Shown here piece after piece: positions 42,181-53,600 of a stretch of 56,086 nucleotides of DNA. Each line of letters opens with the position of its first letter. Position 1 is the first letter of the stretch. The notes under the pieces were generated by a model, which was not told the origin of the DNA, ran no database searches, and was given only the letters and a program-made list of their open reading frames with translations. A program made the position numbers and the translations under genes. Source of the stretch: Pseudanabaena sp. SR411 (GTDB lineage: Bacteria > Cyanobacteriota > Cyanobacteriia > Pseudanabaenales > Pseudanabaenaceae); NCBI RefSeq assembly GCF_002251945.1, contig NZ_NDHW01000117.1, forward strand, positions 1 to 56,086, in the 5' to 3' direction.

Positions 42181-43704
42181 GTGCTAGCAAGGGTTTGGAG
42201 TGCAGCAATTTTAGGCATCGATGCCATCCAAGTGGGGGTAGAAGTCGATGTATCGGGAGGACTACCAGGCATTACTTTAGTGGGATTACCTGACACCGCA
42301 GTGCAAGAAAGCCGAGAACGGGTTAAGGCTGCAATCAAAAATGCAGGCTACGCTTTCCCTATGCGAAAGATTGTGATTAATCTCACCCCTGCCGATCTGC
42401 GTAAAGAAGGACCTATTTTTGATTTACCAATTAGCATTGGCATTTTAGCTGCCTCGGAACAGGTTGATCCGCAGTTATTAGGTGATCACTTATTCTTAGG
42501 TGAAGTTTCCCTTGACGGTTCATTGCGACCTGTTTCAGGTGTGTTGCCGATCGCGGCGGCAGCACAGCGTTTAGGCATGATCGGGATTATTGTCCCCAAG
42601 GAAAATGCTCAAGAAGCAGCTCTAGTTAGAGGATTAGCGGTATATGGCTTACAAAGTATTACCGAGGTAGGCGATTTCCTAGCGCACCCCGAAAAATATC
42701 CGCCAGTAGTTGCTAATCCTGATCTGAAATGGCATGAAAGCGAATTCAAGCTAGATCTTAAGGATGTCAAAGGGCAGCAACATGCTCGTCGCGCTCTAGA
42801 AATTGCCGCCGCAGGTGGACATAATCTGATTTTTGTTGGTCCTCCTGGATCAGGAAAAACCCTATTAGCAAGGCGCTTACCGAGCATTTTGCCCAACATG
42901 AACTTTGATGAAGCCCTAGAAGTAACGAGAATTCACTCAGTGGCTGGATTGTTAAAAGGTAAAGGACTTGTCAGCGATCGCCCATTTCGCAGTCCCCATC
43001 ATTCCGCGTCTGGTCCCTCATTGGTTGGAGGTGGTAGTTTTCCCCGTCCTGGAGAGATCACATTGGCGACAAATGGGATCTTGTTTTTAGACGAATTAAC
43101 AGAATTTAAGCGGGACGTATTGGAATTTTTGCGCCAACCCTTAGAAGATGGCTTTGTGAGCATTTCCCGCACGCGCCAATCGGTGACATTTCCCGCCCAA
43201 TTTACACTCGTCGCGAGTACCAACCCTTGTCAGTGTGGATATTACGGTGATTCGGTCCAGCCTTGTACCTGTACACCACGTCAGCGTGAACAATATTGGG
43301 CAAAGCTATCAGGTCCCTTAATGGATCGCATTGATTTGCAGGTGACCGTGGCAAGGTTAAAGCCTGAAGAGATGACGCGATCGCCAGAGGGGGAAAACTC
43401 CAGTGCCGTGAAAGAAAGAGTCCAAGCCTCACGCAAAATTCAACAAACCCGTTTTCAGAAAGAAGCAAAGGTAAATTGTAATGCCCAGATGCAATCCCGA
43501 CATTTGCGTCAATGGTGCGAACTCGATCATCCTTCCCGTGACTTACTAGAAGCTGCCATTAAACGCTTAGGTTTATCGGCTCGCGCAACAGATCGCATTC
43601 TCAAAGTATCCCGCACGATCGCCGATCTCGCTGATGCTGAAAATATTCAAGTAGTTCATGTCGCTGAAGCGGTTCAATATCGCACCCTTGATCGTGTTAC
43701 TTAA
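42181..43704 (+). CDS. YifB/ComM family Mg-chelatase-like AAA ATPase
   Basis: A 507-residue protein starting at GTG 42181. N-terminal part: ARVWSAAILGIDAIQVGVEVD and GLPGITLVGLPDTAVQESRERV, as in ComM/YifB. The AAA core has GPPGSGKTLLARRLPSILP (Walker A near 220-227), LFLDELTEFKRDVLEFLRQP (Walker B) and ASTNPCQCGYYGD with clustered cysteines (CQCGYY, CTC), the zinc-like element of the family. ComM promotes branch migration during natural transformation in other bacteria. A terminator hairpin follows. Confidence 0.9.
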   Translation: MLARVWSAAILGIDAIQVGVEVDVSGGLPGITLVGLPDTAVQESRERVKAAIKNAGYAFPMRKIVINLTPADLRKEGPIFDLPISIGILAASEQVDPQLLGDHLFLGEVSLDGSLRPVSGVLPIAAAAQRLGMIGIIVPKENAQEAALVRGLAVYGLQSITEVGDFLAHPEKYPPVVANPDLKWHESEFKLDLKDVKGQQHARRALEIAAAGGHNLIFVGPPGSGKTLLARRLPSILPNMNFDEALEVTRIHSVAGLLKGKGLVSDRPFRSPHHSASGPSLVGGGSFPRPGEITLATNGILFLDELTEFKRDVLEFLRQPLEDGFVSISRTRQSVTFPAQFTLVASTNPCQCGYYGDSVQPCTCTPRQREQYWAKLSGPLMDRIDLQVTVARLKPEEMTRSPEGENSSAVKERVQASRKIQQTRFQKEAKVNCNAQMQSRHLRQWCELDHPSRDLLEAAIKRLGLSARATDRILKVSRTIADLADAENIQVVHVAEAVQYRTLDRVT

Positions 43705-44061
43705 ATCAAAAGAACCAAAAAAGTGAGAAAACGGTGCTTCGCACCGTTTTCTCACTTTTTTGGTTTTGGCTTGAACCTAAAGCGCTGTAATTAAGTTACA
43801 CACAGGAATGCTTATTAAGAGATTTAAAAAATTATTTTGGCTTTAATGCAAGAGCAAAGCCCTATACATGCTATTTTGTGTCTTGACTTTCGGCTCCACT
43901 CTTAACCTCTATATCGGAGAAGACTAAAATATGAACAGTTTAATAAATAATTAAGCGCTAACTTAAAATTAAGATGGGCAAAGCACAATGCCAATCATAT
44001 TAACCCTAATATATTTGTTTGGTGAGTTGCTAGTGGAAGAATCCTATCGGGGCATTCATGT
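43705..44061. other. Intergenic region before the taxis operon
   Basis: A 25-bp-arm hairpin lies at 43713-43765, followed by a CTTGAACCTAAAGCGCTGTA tail. The remaining 290 bp are AT-rich and should hold the promoter of the pil/hmp-like operon; a TTGACT at about 43892 is a candidate -35, but no good -10 is at the right spacing. Confidence 0.5.
43713..43765. terminator. Perfect 25-bp-arm hairpin
   Basis: Arms 43713-43737 and 43741-43765 (AACCAAAAAAGTGAG...) with loop TTC and tip GGTGCTTCGCACC. It follows the YifB gene. Confidence 0.7.
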
Positions 44062-44430
44062 ATGAGTACAGTTCTGGTGGTTGAAGACAGCGTGACACAA
44101 AGAGAAATGATTGAGGACTTACTCAAGGGTAGTGGCTTAACCGTTAAGACAGCAGGTGATGGTGTGGAAGCACTAGAGCAAATGCAAGGCAATTGCCCAG
44201 ACATAGTAGTCATGGACATTGTCATGCCCCGCATGAATGGCTACGAGCTATGTCGTCGTATTAAAACTGATCCTAAAACTGAGCGCGTTCCCGTCGTAAT
44301 GTGTTCATCTAAAGGTGAAGAATTTGATCGCTACTGGGGAATGAAGCAAGGTGCTGATGCCTATATAGCTAAGCCATTTCAGCCTCAAGAACTTGTAGGC
44401 ACTGTCAAGCAGTTACTTAGAAAAGCTTAA
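44062..44430 (+). CDS. CheY-like response regulator (PilH/HmpB type)
   Basis: A 122-residue receiver without output domain, first gene of a taxis operon. It has TVLVVEDSVTQREMI, phospho-acceptor Asp52 in VVMDIVMPRMNG, S switch in MCSSKG and lysine in IAKPFQPQELV. It takes phosphate from the CheA-like kinase encoded three genes downstream. The order REC, CheW, MCP, CheA is that of the pilG-L/hmpA-E clusters, which control type IV pilus motility in cyanobacteria; the PATAN-type PilG/HmpA gene is not seen upstream. Confidence 0.88.
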   Translation: MSTVLVVEDSVTQREMIEDLLKGSGLTVKTAGDGVEALEQMQGNCPDIVVMDIVMPRMNGYELCRRIKTDPKTERVPVVMCSSKGEEFDRYWGMKQGADAYIAKPFQPQELVGTVKQLLRKA

Positions 44431-44616
44431 GAATTTCACGAAGAATGCTAAAAGTGTAGACAATTCTTGATTATTTAATGACTGTTAGTTAACATCAATA
44501 CTTTAATATTTTCTCAATGTTCTAAATATTTATTTTTCAGCTTATTTTTTAGTTTATTTTTCAAAACTTGAAGACACGTAAAATTTGCTATTTTGCAAGG
44601 TAGAGATCCTCAAATT

Positions 44617-45144
44617 ATGGTAGGAAACCAAGAATTCTTCCCTGGCATCGGACAAGATCAGGCGACAGACTTTGATCAAGGCATTGAAGCTCCAGAAGGC
44701 GAGCTGCACTTAAGATTTTTTGTGGCTTCTGGAATTGAGTTTGCTTTACCTGCAATTGGAGTCAGTCAAGTTTTGGAATATGCTCCAGATCGGATCAATC
44801 CCATGCCCAATGTCTCCCCGCTACTGCTAGGTACAGTGAATATTCGGGGTAGAGTAGTTTGGGTAGGTGATCTCGGTCAGTTTTTGGGAGAGGCTCCTCC
44901 AGTCAATACTGATCGTGCAGAAATTTCAATTATTGCGATCGAGGATCAGGGCATGATGTTAGGTTTAGCGGTAGAACAAATTGGCGTAATGGCTTGGCTT
45001 GATTCTTCACAACTAAATGTCTCTAGAAATAGCTCTGACAGTATGGCTCCGTTTATTAAAGGTGAGTGGATAATGGAAGATAGCGATCCCCTGAAGTTGC
45101 TAGATCAAGTTAACATTTTACGATCAGCACGGTGGGCATCCTAG
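44617..45144 (+). CDS. CheW-like coupling protein (PilI/HmpC type)
   Basis: A 175-residue CheW-domain protein that links receptor and kinase. Start ATG 44617 (MVGNQEFFPG); a TTG frame start 24 bases upstream has no support. RFFVASGIEFALPAIGVSQVLE, ITPMPNVSP-like NPMPNVSPLLLGTVNIRGRVVWVGDLGQFLG and a C-terminal VKLL-like end identify the CheW fold. An N-terminal acidic extension of about 30 residues (IGQDQATDFDQGIEAPEGE) precedes it. It is the second gene of the taxis operon. Confidence 0.88.
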   Translation: MVGNQEFFPGIGQDQATDFDQGIEAPEGELHLRFFVASGIEFALPAIGVSQVLEYAPDRINPMPNVSPLLLGTVNIRGRVVWVGDLGQFLGEAPPVNTDRAEISIIAIEDQGMMLGLAVEQIGVMAWLDSSQLNVSRNSSDSMAPFIKGEWIMEDSDPLKLLDQVNILRSARWAS

Positions 45145-45209
45145 ATAAAGTAATTTCAAGATGATTTCGCGCAAATGGTAGAGACTTTAGGGATTTTAGG
45201 AGAAAGCAC

Positions 45210-47558
45210 ATGGCCTCAAGTACACAATATCAAAAAGAATATGAAAAGGCTTCCTTAGCCTATATGCAAGGAGACTACAGTCAAGCTGGTAAATTGACAC
45301 AGGAACTGGTTAAAGTCTGCCCTAGCGATCCTATGTATCGTCTACTTCATGCCCATATCAATCTCGCCCTAGAGCGCTATCAAGATTCAATTGGTGAATA
45401 TGAAACGGTCTTACATCTGACTGACGACAACTCAATTTTGGAATATGCCCATAGTGGTATTGCGGCTGCCAAAGAAAGACTAGATCTCAATGATGATAGC
45501 TACGGTTTAGGCTCTATAGACAACTCAGCAGGTGAATTTAGTAATCAGCAATACGCTTACGAAGATAATACTTATAACCAATCAGCTTATATGCAGGGAG
45601 CTTGGTCTACCGATGATAGCGGTGGTCAAAGCATTGGCTCAAATCGTGTTGATGATTTTGATTTTGAAGATTTTAGTTCTGATAATTCAATGAACGGGTC
45701 TAGCCAGTATAGCTATAGTGCAGAAACTCAACTTACAGGAGAGTCAAGTTTTAACTCTGGTTATAAACCCAGTAGTTCTTCAGGTAACTTAAATGCCGAT
45801 ACTGATGTTGTCTTTATGGATGAATTTGATGATTTTGATGACATCAGTGAATCATCCTTTTCGGGGTCATTTGGTGATTCAGAAGCAACACAGATGGTTT
45901 CCGAAAGATCTATGACAGATTTTGGAAATCAAGACTTTACAACTTCGGGGCGCTCAAATACAACATCATTAGCCAATCAGGATATTTCCACTGCACGATT
46001 TAGCCAAACGGGAAATGAGGCGGAGCTATTTGGCTTGGGAGCCATTAATACACCAGTAGGTGCAAAGAGAGTAGGTGCAGATATTGTTACCGAATCATCT
46101 GAACAAGGTGGTTTGTTTTCTCCTTTTGATAACATGCCGCTTAAGACCAAGAATGTGATCACAGCGATCGCCGCAGGGGTGGTTGCCATGGTTGCCGCAG
46201 GGGTAGTTACAAACTTTGCCACAGGTTCAATCGCCGATAAAGGCTCACGCGAACAAGTACGGAATACGGGTTGGATGATGGGTGGTGCAGCAGCATTGGC
46301 AAGTGGTGCGATCGCTTGGGGACTAGGCAAACGCTCTTCGAGACTGATTGATCAATCAACCGCAAACTTACAATCTCAGTTTGAAGCTGTTATTCGTGGC
46401 GATATGAGTCCTCGTGCAACCGTTTATAGCGAAGATGAGTTTGGTAGACTTGCGGCAAGCTTTAACCAAATGATTCAGTCAATTGTCTCTAATACCACTG
46501 AAGCCCAACGCAAAGCCGCCGAGCAAGAACAAGCTAAAGAAGATTTACAACGTCAGGTAATCCGCTTACTTGATGACGTAGAAGGCGCGGCGCGAGGTGA
46601 CTTGACCGTACAAGCGGAGGTAACTGCCGACGTACTCGGCGCGGTTGCTGACTCCTTTAACCTCACGATTCAAAATCTGCGTGAAATTGTTAACCAAGTA
46701 AAAATTGCGGCGCGTCAGGTAAATGAAAGCTCTCGTGAAAATGAAGCATTTGCCCGTAGTTTGTCATCGGATGCATTACGTCAAGCTGAAGAGTTAAGCG
46801 TTACCTTAAACTCAGTGCAAATGATGACTGAATCGATTCAACGTGTAGCTGAAAGTGCGCGTGAAGCGGATCAGGTTGCTAAACTTGCATCCGAAACCGC
46901 GATCAAGGGTGGTGATGCCGTAGAACGCACGGTAGCAGGTATTTTGGATATTCGCGAAACAGTTGCTGAAACTACCCGTAAGGTTAAGCGCCTTGGAGAG
47001 TCTTCGCAGGAAATTTCTAAGATCGTTGGTTTGATTTCGCAGATTGCTTCGCGGACGAACTTACTCGCACTTAACGCTAGTATTGAAGCAGCAAGAGCGG
47101 GTGATGCAGGTCGTGGTTTTGCGATCGTTGCAGACGAAGTTCGACAGCTTGCTGATCGCGCTGCGAAAGCATCTAAAGAAATCGAACAAATTGTATTGCA
47201 AATTCAGAGTGAAACCAGTAACGTGCAACAAGCGATGGAAGTCGGTACACAACAGGTTATCGATGGGACAAAACGTGCTGAACAGGCGCGTCAATCACTC
47301 ACAGACATTATCCAAGTTTCCCATCGCATTGAAACTTTGGTACTATCCATTACTGAAGATACAGTCAAGCAAACCGAGACTTCAAGAACGGTATCACAGG
47401 TTATGCAATCAGTTGAGTTGACCGCTCAAGAAACTTCGCAAGAGTCTCAAAGGGTGTCAGCTTCACTACAAAATCTCGTAGGTGTTGCCCGCAGTTTACA
47501 AGATTCTGTGGAACGATTCCGCGTTGATTCGGGTGATAAAACAACGGGAGTTCGTTAG
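45210..47558 (+). CDS. Methyl-accepting chemotaxis protein (PilJ/HmpD type)
   Basis: A 782-residue receptor. Residues about 1-90 are TPR-like ([41 protein letters not shown]). Residues about 100-300 are a Ser/Asp/Asn-rich disordered linker with DDFDFEDF and [10 protein letters not shown]. Two membrane helices at about 316-338 and 352-368 are only about 15 residues apart, so there is almost no periplasmic sensor. Then come two HAMP segments (about 385-430 and 455-500) and a signalling domain with the [19 protein letters not shown] hairpin tip. Sensing therefore probably happens in the cytoplasm or via partner proteins. Confidence 0.9.
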   Translation: MASSTQYQKEYEKASLAYMQGDYSQAGKLTQELVKVCPSDPMYRLLHAHINLALERYQDSIGEYETVLHLTDDNSILEYAHSGIAAAKERLDLNDDSYGLGSIDNSAGEFSNQQYAYEDNTYNQSAYMQGAWSTDDSGGQSIGSNRVDDFDFEDFSSDNSMNGSSQYSYSAETQLTGESSFNSGYKPSSSSGNLNADTDVVFMDEFDDFDDISESSFSGSFGDSEATQMVSERSMTDFGNQDFTTSGRSNTTSLANQDISTARFSQTGNEAELFGLGAINTPVGAKRVGADIVTESSEQGGLFSPFDNMPLKTKNVITAIAAGVVAMVAAGVVTNFATGSIADKGSREQVRNTGWMMGGAAALASGAIAWGLGKRSSRLIDQSTANLQSQFEAVIRGDMSPRATVYSEDEFGRLAASFNQMIQSIVSNTTEAQRKAAEQEQAKEDLQRQVIRLLDDVEGAARGDLTVQAEVTADVLGAVADSFNLTIQNLREIVNQVKIAARQVNESSRENEAFARSLSSDALRQAEELSVTLNSVQMMTESIQRVAESAREADQVAKLASETAIKGGDAVERTVAGILDIRETVAETTRKVKRLGESSQEISKIVGLISQIASRTNLLALNASIEAARAGDAGRGFAIVADEVRQLADRAAKASKEIEQIVLQIQSETSNVQQAMEVGTQQVIDGTKRAEQARQSLTDIIQVSHRIETLVLSITEDTVKQTETSRTVSQVMQSVELTAQETSQESQRVSASLQNLVGVARSLQDSVERFRVDSGDKTTGVR

Positions 47559-47613
47559 GATTATTACCTTCTAGCTATGCTACTCACACCCTAATCTTTG
47601 AGAGGATTCTGTC

Positions 47614-50600
47614 ATGAACTCGGAACAACAACAGCAGCGAATCATGGGTTACTTCATTGAAGAAGCCCGTGAGCATCTTCAGACTATTGAGCAAGGCGTA
47701 TTAAACTTGCAAGATGTTTTAAATGATTCTGAATCTATTAATGAGCTTTTTCGGGCGGCTCATTCCATTAAGGGCGGCGCTGCAATGCTAGGTGTGGGGA
47801 GTATTCAGCATGTTGCTCACCGATTAGAAGACTTTTTTAAAATCCTCAAAGAAAATTCGCAAATAGTTGTCGATGAGCGCTTAAAAAGCTTGTTGTTGGC
47901 AGGATTTGATCCCTTGTCAGAACTTCTAGATGAGTTGCAAGGTGGTTACAAAATATCTGATGAGTTAACAATTGAAACTAATAATCGCGTTAAGCCTGTA
48001 TTTGCTGAGTTAGAATCCTATCTAAATCAGTTAGTCTCCGATACTGATGGGGAGATCTCTACGGATACATTTAGTCAGGAACAAGAAAGTATTCCTCAGC
48101 CACAGCAAGTAGTTGCTTCTCAGCAGTCGATATTTCAGCAAGAAATCACGACTAAAATGCGAGATATGTTGCAATTGTTTCGGGCGACAGATAATGCAGA
48201 GAGTCGATCGCAGTTACAAGCAGTTTGCAATTACTTCCAAGAGATTGGCAACAAATTTGATTTGCGAAATTGGACTAATTTAGTCACTCAAATTAAAAAT
48301 GCGATCGCTCAGTCTAGTAACTCATACCGTACCCTTGCGCCGATCTTGATTCGAGAGCTAAAAGAAGCCCAAGATCTAGTACTCTCAAATCGAGAATCAG
48401 AAATTGCGGTGTCATTACAACTTCAAAATCTATTACCTTACCGATTTTCAGAGCCAGAGGATGATGAAGTTAGTACAATTTTTACTACTGCATCTGGGGA
48501 TATTAGCGAAGACTCAATGGTAGATGATTTTGATGTTGCTGCTGATATATCCACTACTGGAGATCTAGATATAGACATGAATCCAGATGTGGATATCGAT
48601 CTATTTGCAGATCAGGTCAATGAAGAAGAATTTGATTTGACAGAAGAAATCCAAGAAAACCAAATGGATTGGATGGATGGTGAATATGAAATCACCGAAA
48701 ATCAACATATTGATGGACCAAAAGTTGGTGCTTCAGAGTTGAAATCTCTAGCAATTTTGTTTGAAAATGATGACATCGATTTTGATGCCGCTTGGGAAGA
48801 TATCGAATCCAACGAAACGAATATAGCAAACCTTGGAGCCACGACTTCAGACAGTCAGGATGAATTTGCTGATTTACTCGACCATAATTCTGAAAATAAT
48901 GATTTAACGGTTCCCAACTTAAATAGTGAAGAATCTAGCATTGATCAGCTATTTGGAGATTTTCCTACCCAAGACTCTGTGGCTGAAGAGAGCAGTAACT
49001 CTTTATTCCCCGATGATCTTGATGATTCATGGCAACAAACGAGTGACATGGTTTCGGAAATCAGTTCTGAGATTACTCCAGACAGTGAACAGTCCAGCCT
49101 AGACGCTCTATTCCCAGACGAATTTGCTCCTGAAGAGTCCCTAGACAATCAATTTGATGTGGATTTAGGTGATGCTGATTTAGGTATAGATATTGTTGAA
49201 CAAATCAGTGATTCTCAAATTGATGATGCGATCGCGATCAATGATCAGTTTGACGATATGGATATCAATGATGTTGATGTTAGTGAATTCAATATCGATG
49301 ATATTGATTTTTCTGAATTACCATCCCAGTCAGCATATAATGACCAGTCTGAACAGTTTGTGGATGGTGGACTTAGTGATACAGACGAGTCTCAACCCCT
49401 GTCTAGTGAAGAATATTTTGCCGCGCTTGCAATGAATGAAAATGCGGCTAGTGATGATAACGATAATCCTAGCGAACCCTTCGCCTTAACTTTCTCGGAA
49501 GAGGGCATGGATTTGCTTGATGATCCCTTTGCGATCGATGAAAATCTTGATGAAATCCTTTTGGATGCATCTCCGAACATAGGTAATGATGAAAGCGTTA
49601 ATTCTAATATTGATAATTTCTTTGAAGATTCTGAAACAATTGAATCTAGTGATTATGCAGAGTCAGTATCAGCAAGTAATGACTTTGAGGGCATTGATAC
49701 TACTGGATTGAATTTATTCGATGAACTGGGCTTTGATAATGATGAATTTGATGAAGCCGTGAACTCTCAAGGGCTAGAAGAATCAACAAGTGCACCAGAT
49801 ATTACACTTGAAGAAAATCCTGATGACTTTCTAATAGCAGCAACTGAGACTTCAGATATTAGCGATAATCTTAACTTTCTAAATGAAAGTAGTGAGTTTG
49901 AAGAAAAGCCAATCTCTGCTATCAATAATGATGAATTAGATGATAGTTTAGGTGCTTTGTCAGAAGATAGCTCTACCTTGGATTTTGTAGATTTCACTGA
50001 AGACAACGACATTAATGAAGCAATTCATGATGCCAATGATCTCACTAATTTCTTTTCAGAATCTGAAGACGAAGAAGACATTTCTGAAGCGATCGCTACT
50101 GATGAATTTAGCGATGAGTTTACTAACGCTGACGATTTGGGTGATTTCTTCACAGAAGTTGAAGAACCTGCAATTTCTACAGATATCTATGATGTTGACA
50201 ATGATATTGATGCAATCACCAAAACTGATGATTTAGGTGATTTCTTTTCCTCTGGGGAATCTGAAGAACCCGAACTAACTAATAACATCGATAGTGAACC
50301 AGTCGATGAATCATTCAGGTTTGCTGAACAAGATAACCCATTAGATGATTTCTTTATCGATGGAACTTCTGAAGAGCCTGAAATTATAACTGACGATATC
50401 AGTGATCGTGTTGATGATTTTAATGATTTTGATCAAGAATTAACGAACACTGATGATCTAGGTGATTTCTTTACAGATTCTGAAGAACTTGAAGTTTCTG
50501 GTGAAGTGAATAATGAGTTAGATGTTTTCGCTGAACAGGTTGACCACTCTGATGAATTAAATGATTTCTTTGCCACGGCTGATGAGCCAGCAATTATTTC

Positions 50601-53600
50601 TAACGATATTAGTAGTATTGATAATTTTAATGATTTTGATCAAGAACTGACTAACACTGATGATCTAGGTGATTTCTTTTCAGATTCTTCAGAATCTGCA
50701 ATTGTCTCTAGTGATATTGATAATGAACTAGATGAATACTCTGGTATTAATGATGCTGATGATTTAACTAACTTCTTTAGTGAATCAGGAATTGACAATG
50801 CACTAGATGCATCTGATGATTTAACTAACTTCTTTAGTGAAACAGAAAATGAGCATCAGAGTTTAGGAGAAGATATTCCAAACAATGAATTTAGCATTGC
50901 GCTCACTGATAGTAATGAGCTTGATGCTATTAACGTAGTTGATACGGTCGATGGATACGAAGAGCAAACAGAAGATTTCATGGATTTTGACTCTCCTCAA
51001 GATGTCAATTCTGAGTTCTTTTCAAGATTGGATGTAGATGAAAGCATTTCTGAAGCAAGTTCCAACGATTCAGTAGGAGAACTATTCGAGCAAATGGATG
51101 CTTCAGATGACTCTGATTTGGCTAATTTATTTGCTGATGCTGGCGAAGAAGATTTAACTGTGCTAGAAAACGATCTTAACTTTGATCAGGATAGATCTCT
51201 AACTCAAAGTGATGATATCAATGATTTTGGAAGTACATCAGACCAAGATTTTGAATACGAACCTTTACAGGGATTGGGAACGGAGTTGGCAGATACTCAA
51301 GAAGATCTCATTCTTGACGATAATGACATTACAGCAAAAACAACTATTGATAATTTGGTGGACTTCTTCCAAGGTGATGATGATTCAGAGGTAAGTTTGT
51401 TGCAGATGCCAGAAGAATTTGCAAGTGAAAACTTAGCCGTTGATGAACCTCTCAGTTTTGGTGAATTCAATGAATTTGAAACCTTAGATGAAGATCACTC
51501 TGAAGTATTGGATTATTCTCTTACTCAAGAACCAGCAACGAACACGCTACAACCTGAGCCTCAATTGCAAGCTGAAGAACTAAATGGGATTGATGATAAC
51601 TTCGACTTCGATGATTTGGAAGCGATGATTGGTAGTTCTAGTAACATGCCAAATGATATTAATGATGGGAGTAATACAACCTTCGATAACCAAATTACCG
51701 AAACTGTCATTAATGCTCAAGGCTCTGTGAATTCTGATGATATGGATTTTGATGAATTGGAAGCTCTTTTAGGTGACTCTAGTAGCTTTGATGACTCTGG
51801 CGCAACAAAGACCGCAATATATGCCAATAACTCAGGAAATGCTGCTCCTATCAGCACACCAGTAAGTTCTAATGATGACTTTGATGAGTTAGAGAACATG
51901 CTTCAGACTGCTTTTGCGAAAGATGTTGGACCAATCAAAACCAAAGCGCCTACACGTCAACCCACAACTGCTCGTAAGCAAAGACTAACCGACTCGACTA
52001 TGCGTGTTGATGTTAAGTACCTCGACAGTCTGAATAATCTTGTTGGGGAACTAGTTGTCAATCGTAACTTGTTAGAGCAGGATCAAGAAAGACTACAGCA
52101 GTTTATTACCAATCTATTACATCAAGTGCAACTGTTGAGCGATGTATCGCAAAGGATGCGTGATCAATACGATCGTTCTTTGCTTGAGGCATCTTTAACC
52201 GCAGGACGTGGACGTTCATTCAGTAGTTTTGAAACATCCTCATATTCAGGTGATGGATCTAGCTCGAATAGTTCGGTGAGTAACGACTTTGAGGGCATTG
52301 AGTTCGATCGCTACAATACTTTCCACGTTTTATCGCAAGAGATCATTGAGTTGATTGTCCGAGTTCGGGAGTCGGCTTCGGACATTGAGTTCGTGGTTGG
52401 TGAGACAGATCAGGTAACTCGTCAGTTGGGCACGATTACTACCCAAGTTCAAGACGATTTGAAACAATCACGCATGGTTCCCTTCGCGCAAATTGCCGAT
52501 CGCTTGCCTAGAGGTATTCGCGATCGCGCCCTCAAGACTGGCAAACAGGCGGAGCTAGAAATTTTTGGGCGGGAGACTCTGATCGACAAAGCAATTCTGG
52601 AATCTCTGACCGATCCACTTACACACCTTGTAAATAATGCGATCGACCATGGTTTAGAAGATCCTGCCACTCGTCAAGCGGCTGGTAAATCTGCAACGGG
52701 TAGACTGACCGTAAGAGCCTATCACCAAGGTAATCAAACCGTAATTTCGATCAGTGATGATGGCGCTGGTATTAGCACCGACAAAGTAAAGAAAAGCGCT
52801 GTTTCTAAGGGAGTGCGATCGCAATCTGAAGTGGATCGCCTCAATGACACTGAAGTTTATGGGTTGCTATTTGAAGCTGGCTTTAGTACCGCGGCTCAAG
52901 CCGATGAATTTAAGGGGCGCGGGGTTGGTCTAGATGTGGTCAAAACCTGTCTTGATGATATTCGTGGCGTAATTATTGTGGAATCAGTAGTTGGCAAGGG
53001 TACAACCTTTACAATTCGCTTACCGCTTACCTTGAGTATTTCTAAGGCGATGTTTTGTATTAGCGATCGCGCTCGGATTGCTTTCCCCGTTGATGGCTTT
53101 GAGGATATGGTGGAAGTTCCCCAAAGTCAGATTGTTCTCAACGAGAAAGGTCAACCCTGTTTACCTTGGCGCGATACAGTTTTGCCATTCCAACATCTTT
53201 CCAATTTGCTTTCCTATAGTCGCCACCTCAGTCGCAGCAGTATCTATGGTAAGCAGGAAAATGATGAACTTTGCATTATTATTCTCCGCAATGACACGAG
53301 TTATCTCGCTTTGCAGGTCGATCAGTTCTTGGGTGAATACGAAATCGTAATCAAACAACTAGAGGGTCCAATTCCCCAACCTGCGGGAATTGCAGGTGCA
53401 ACCGTGTTAGGGGATGGTCGAGTCATGGCGATCGCAAACGTGTTGGAATTATTTGACATCGCTAGCGGCAGATTGCGTCCTTCGACATCAGGGCTGACTA
53501 TTCAGCCAACAGTTGAAGAAGATGTGGCGGTCGATCCAACGGTACTAATTGTTGATGACTCGATTACAGTACGCGAGTTGCTATCTCTGACCTTTGCGAA

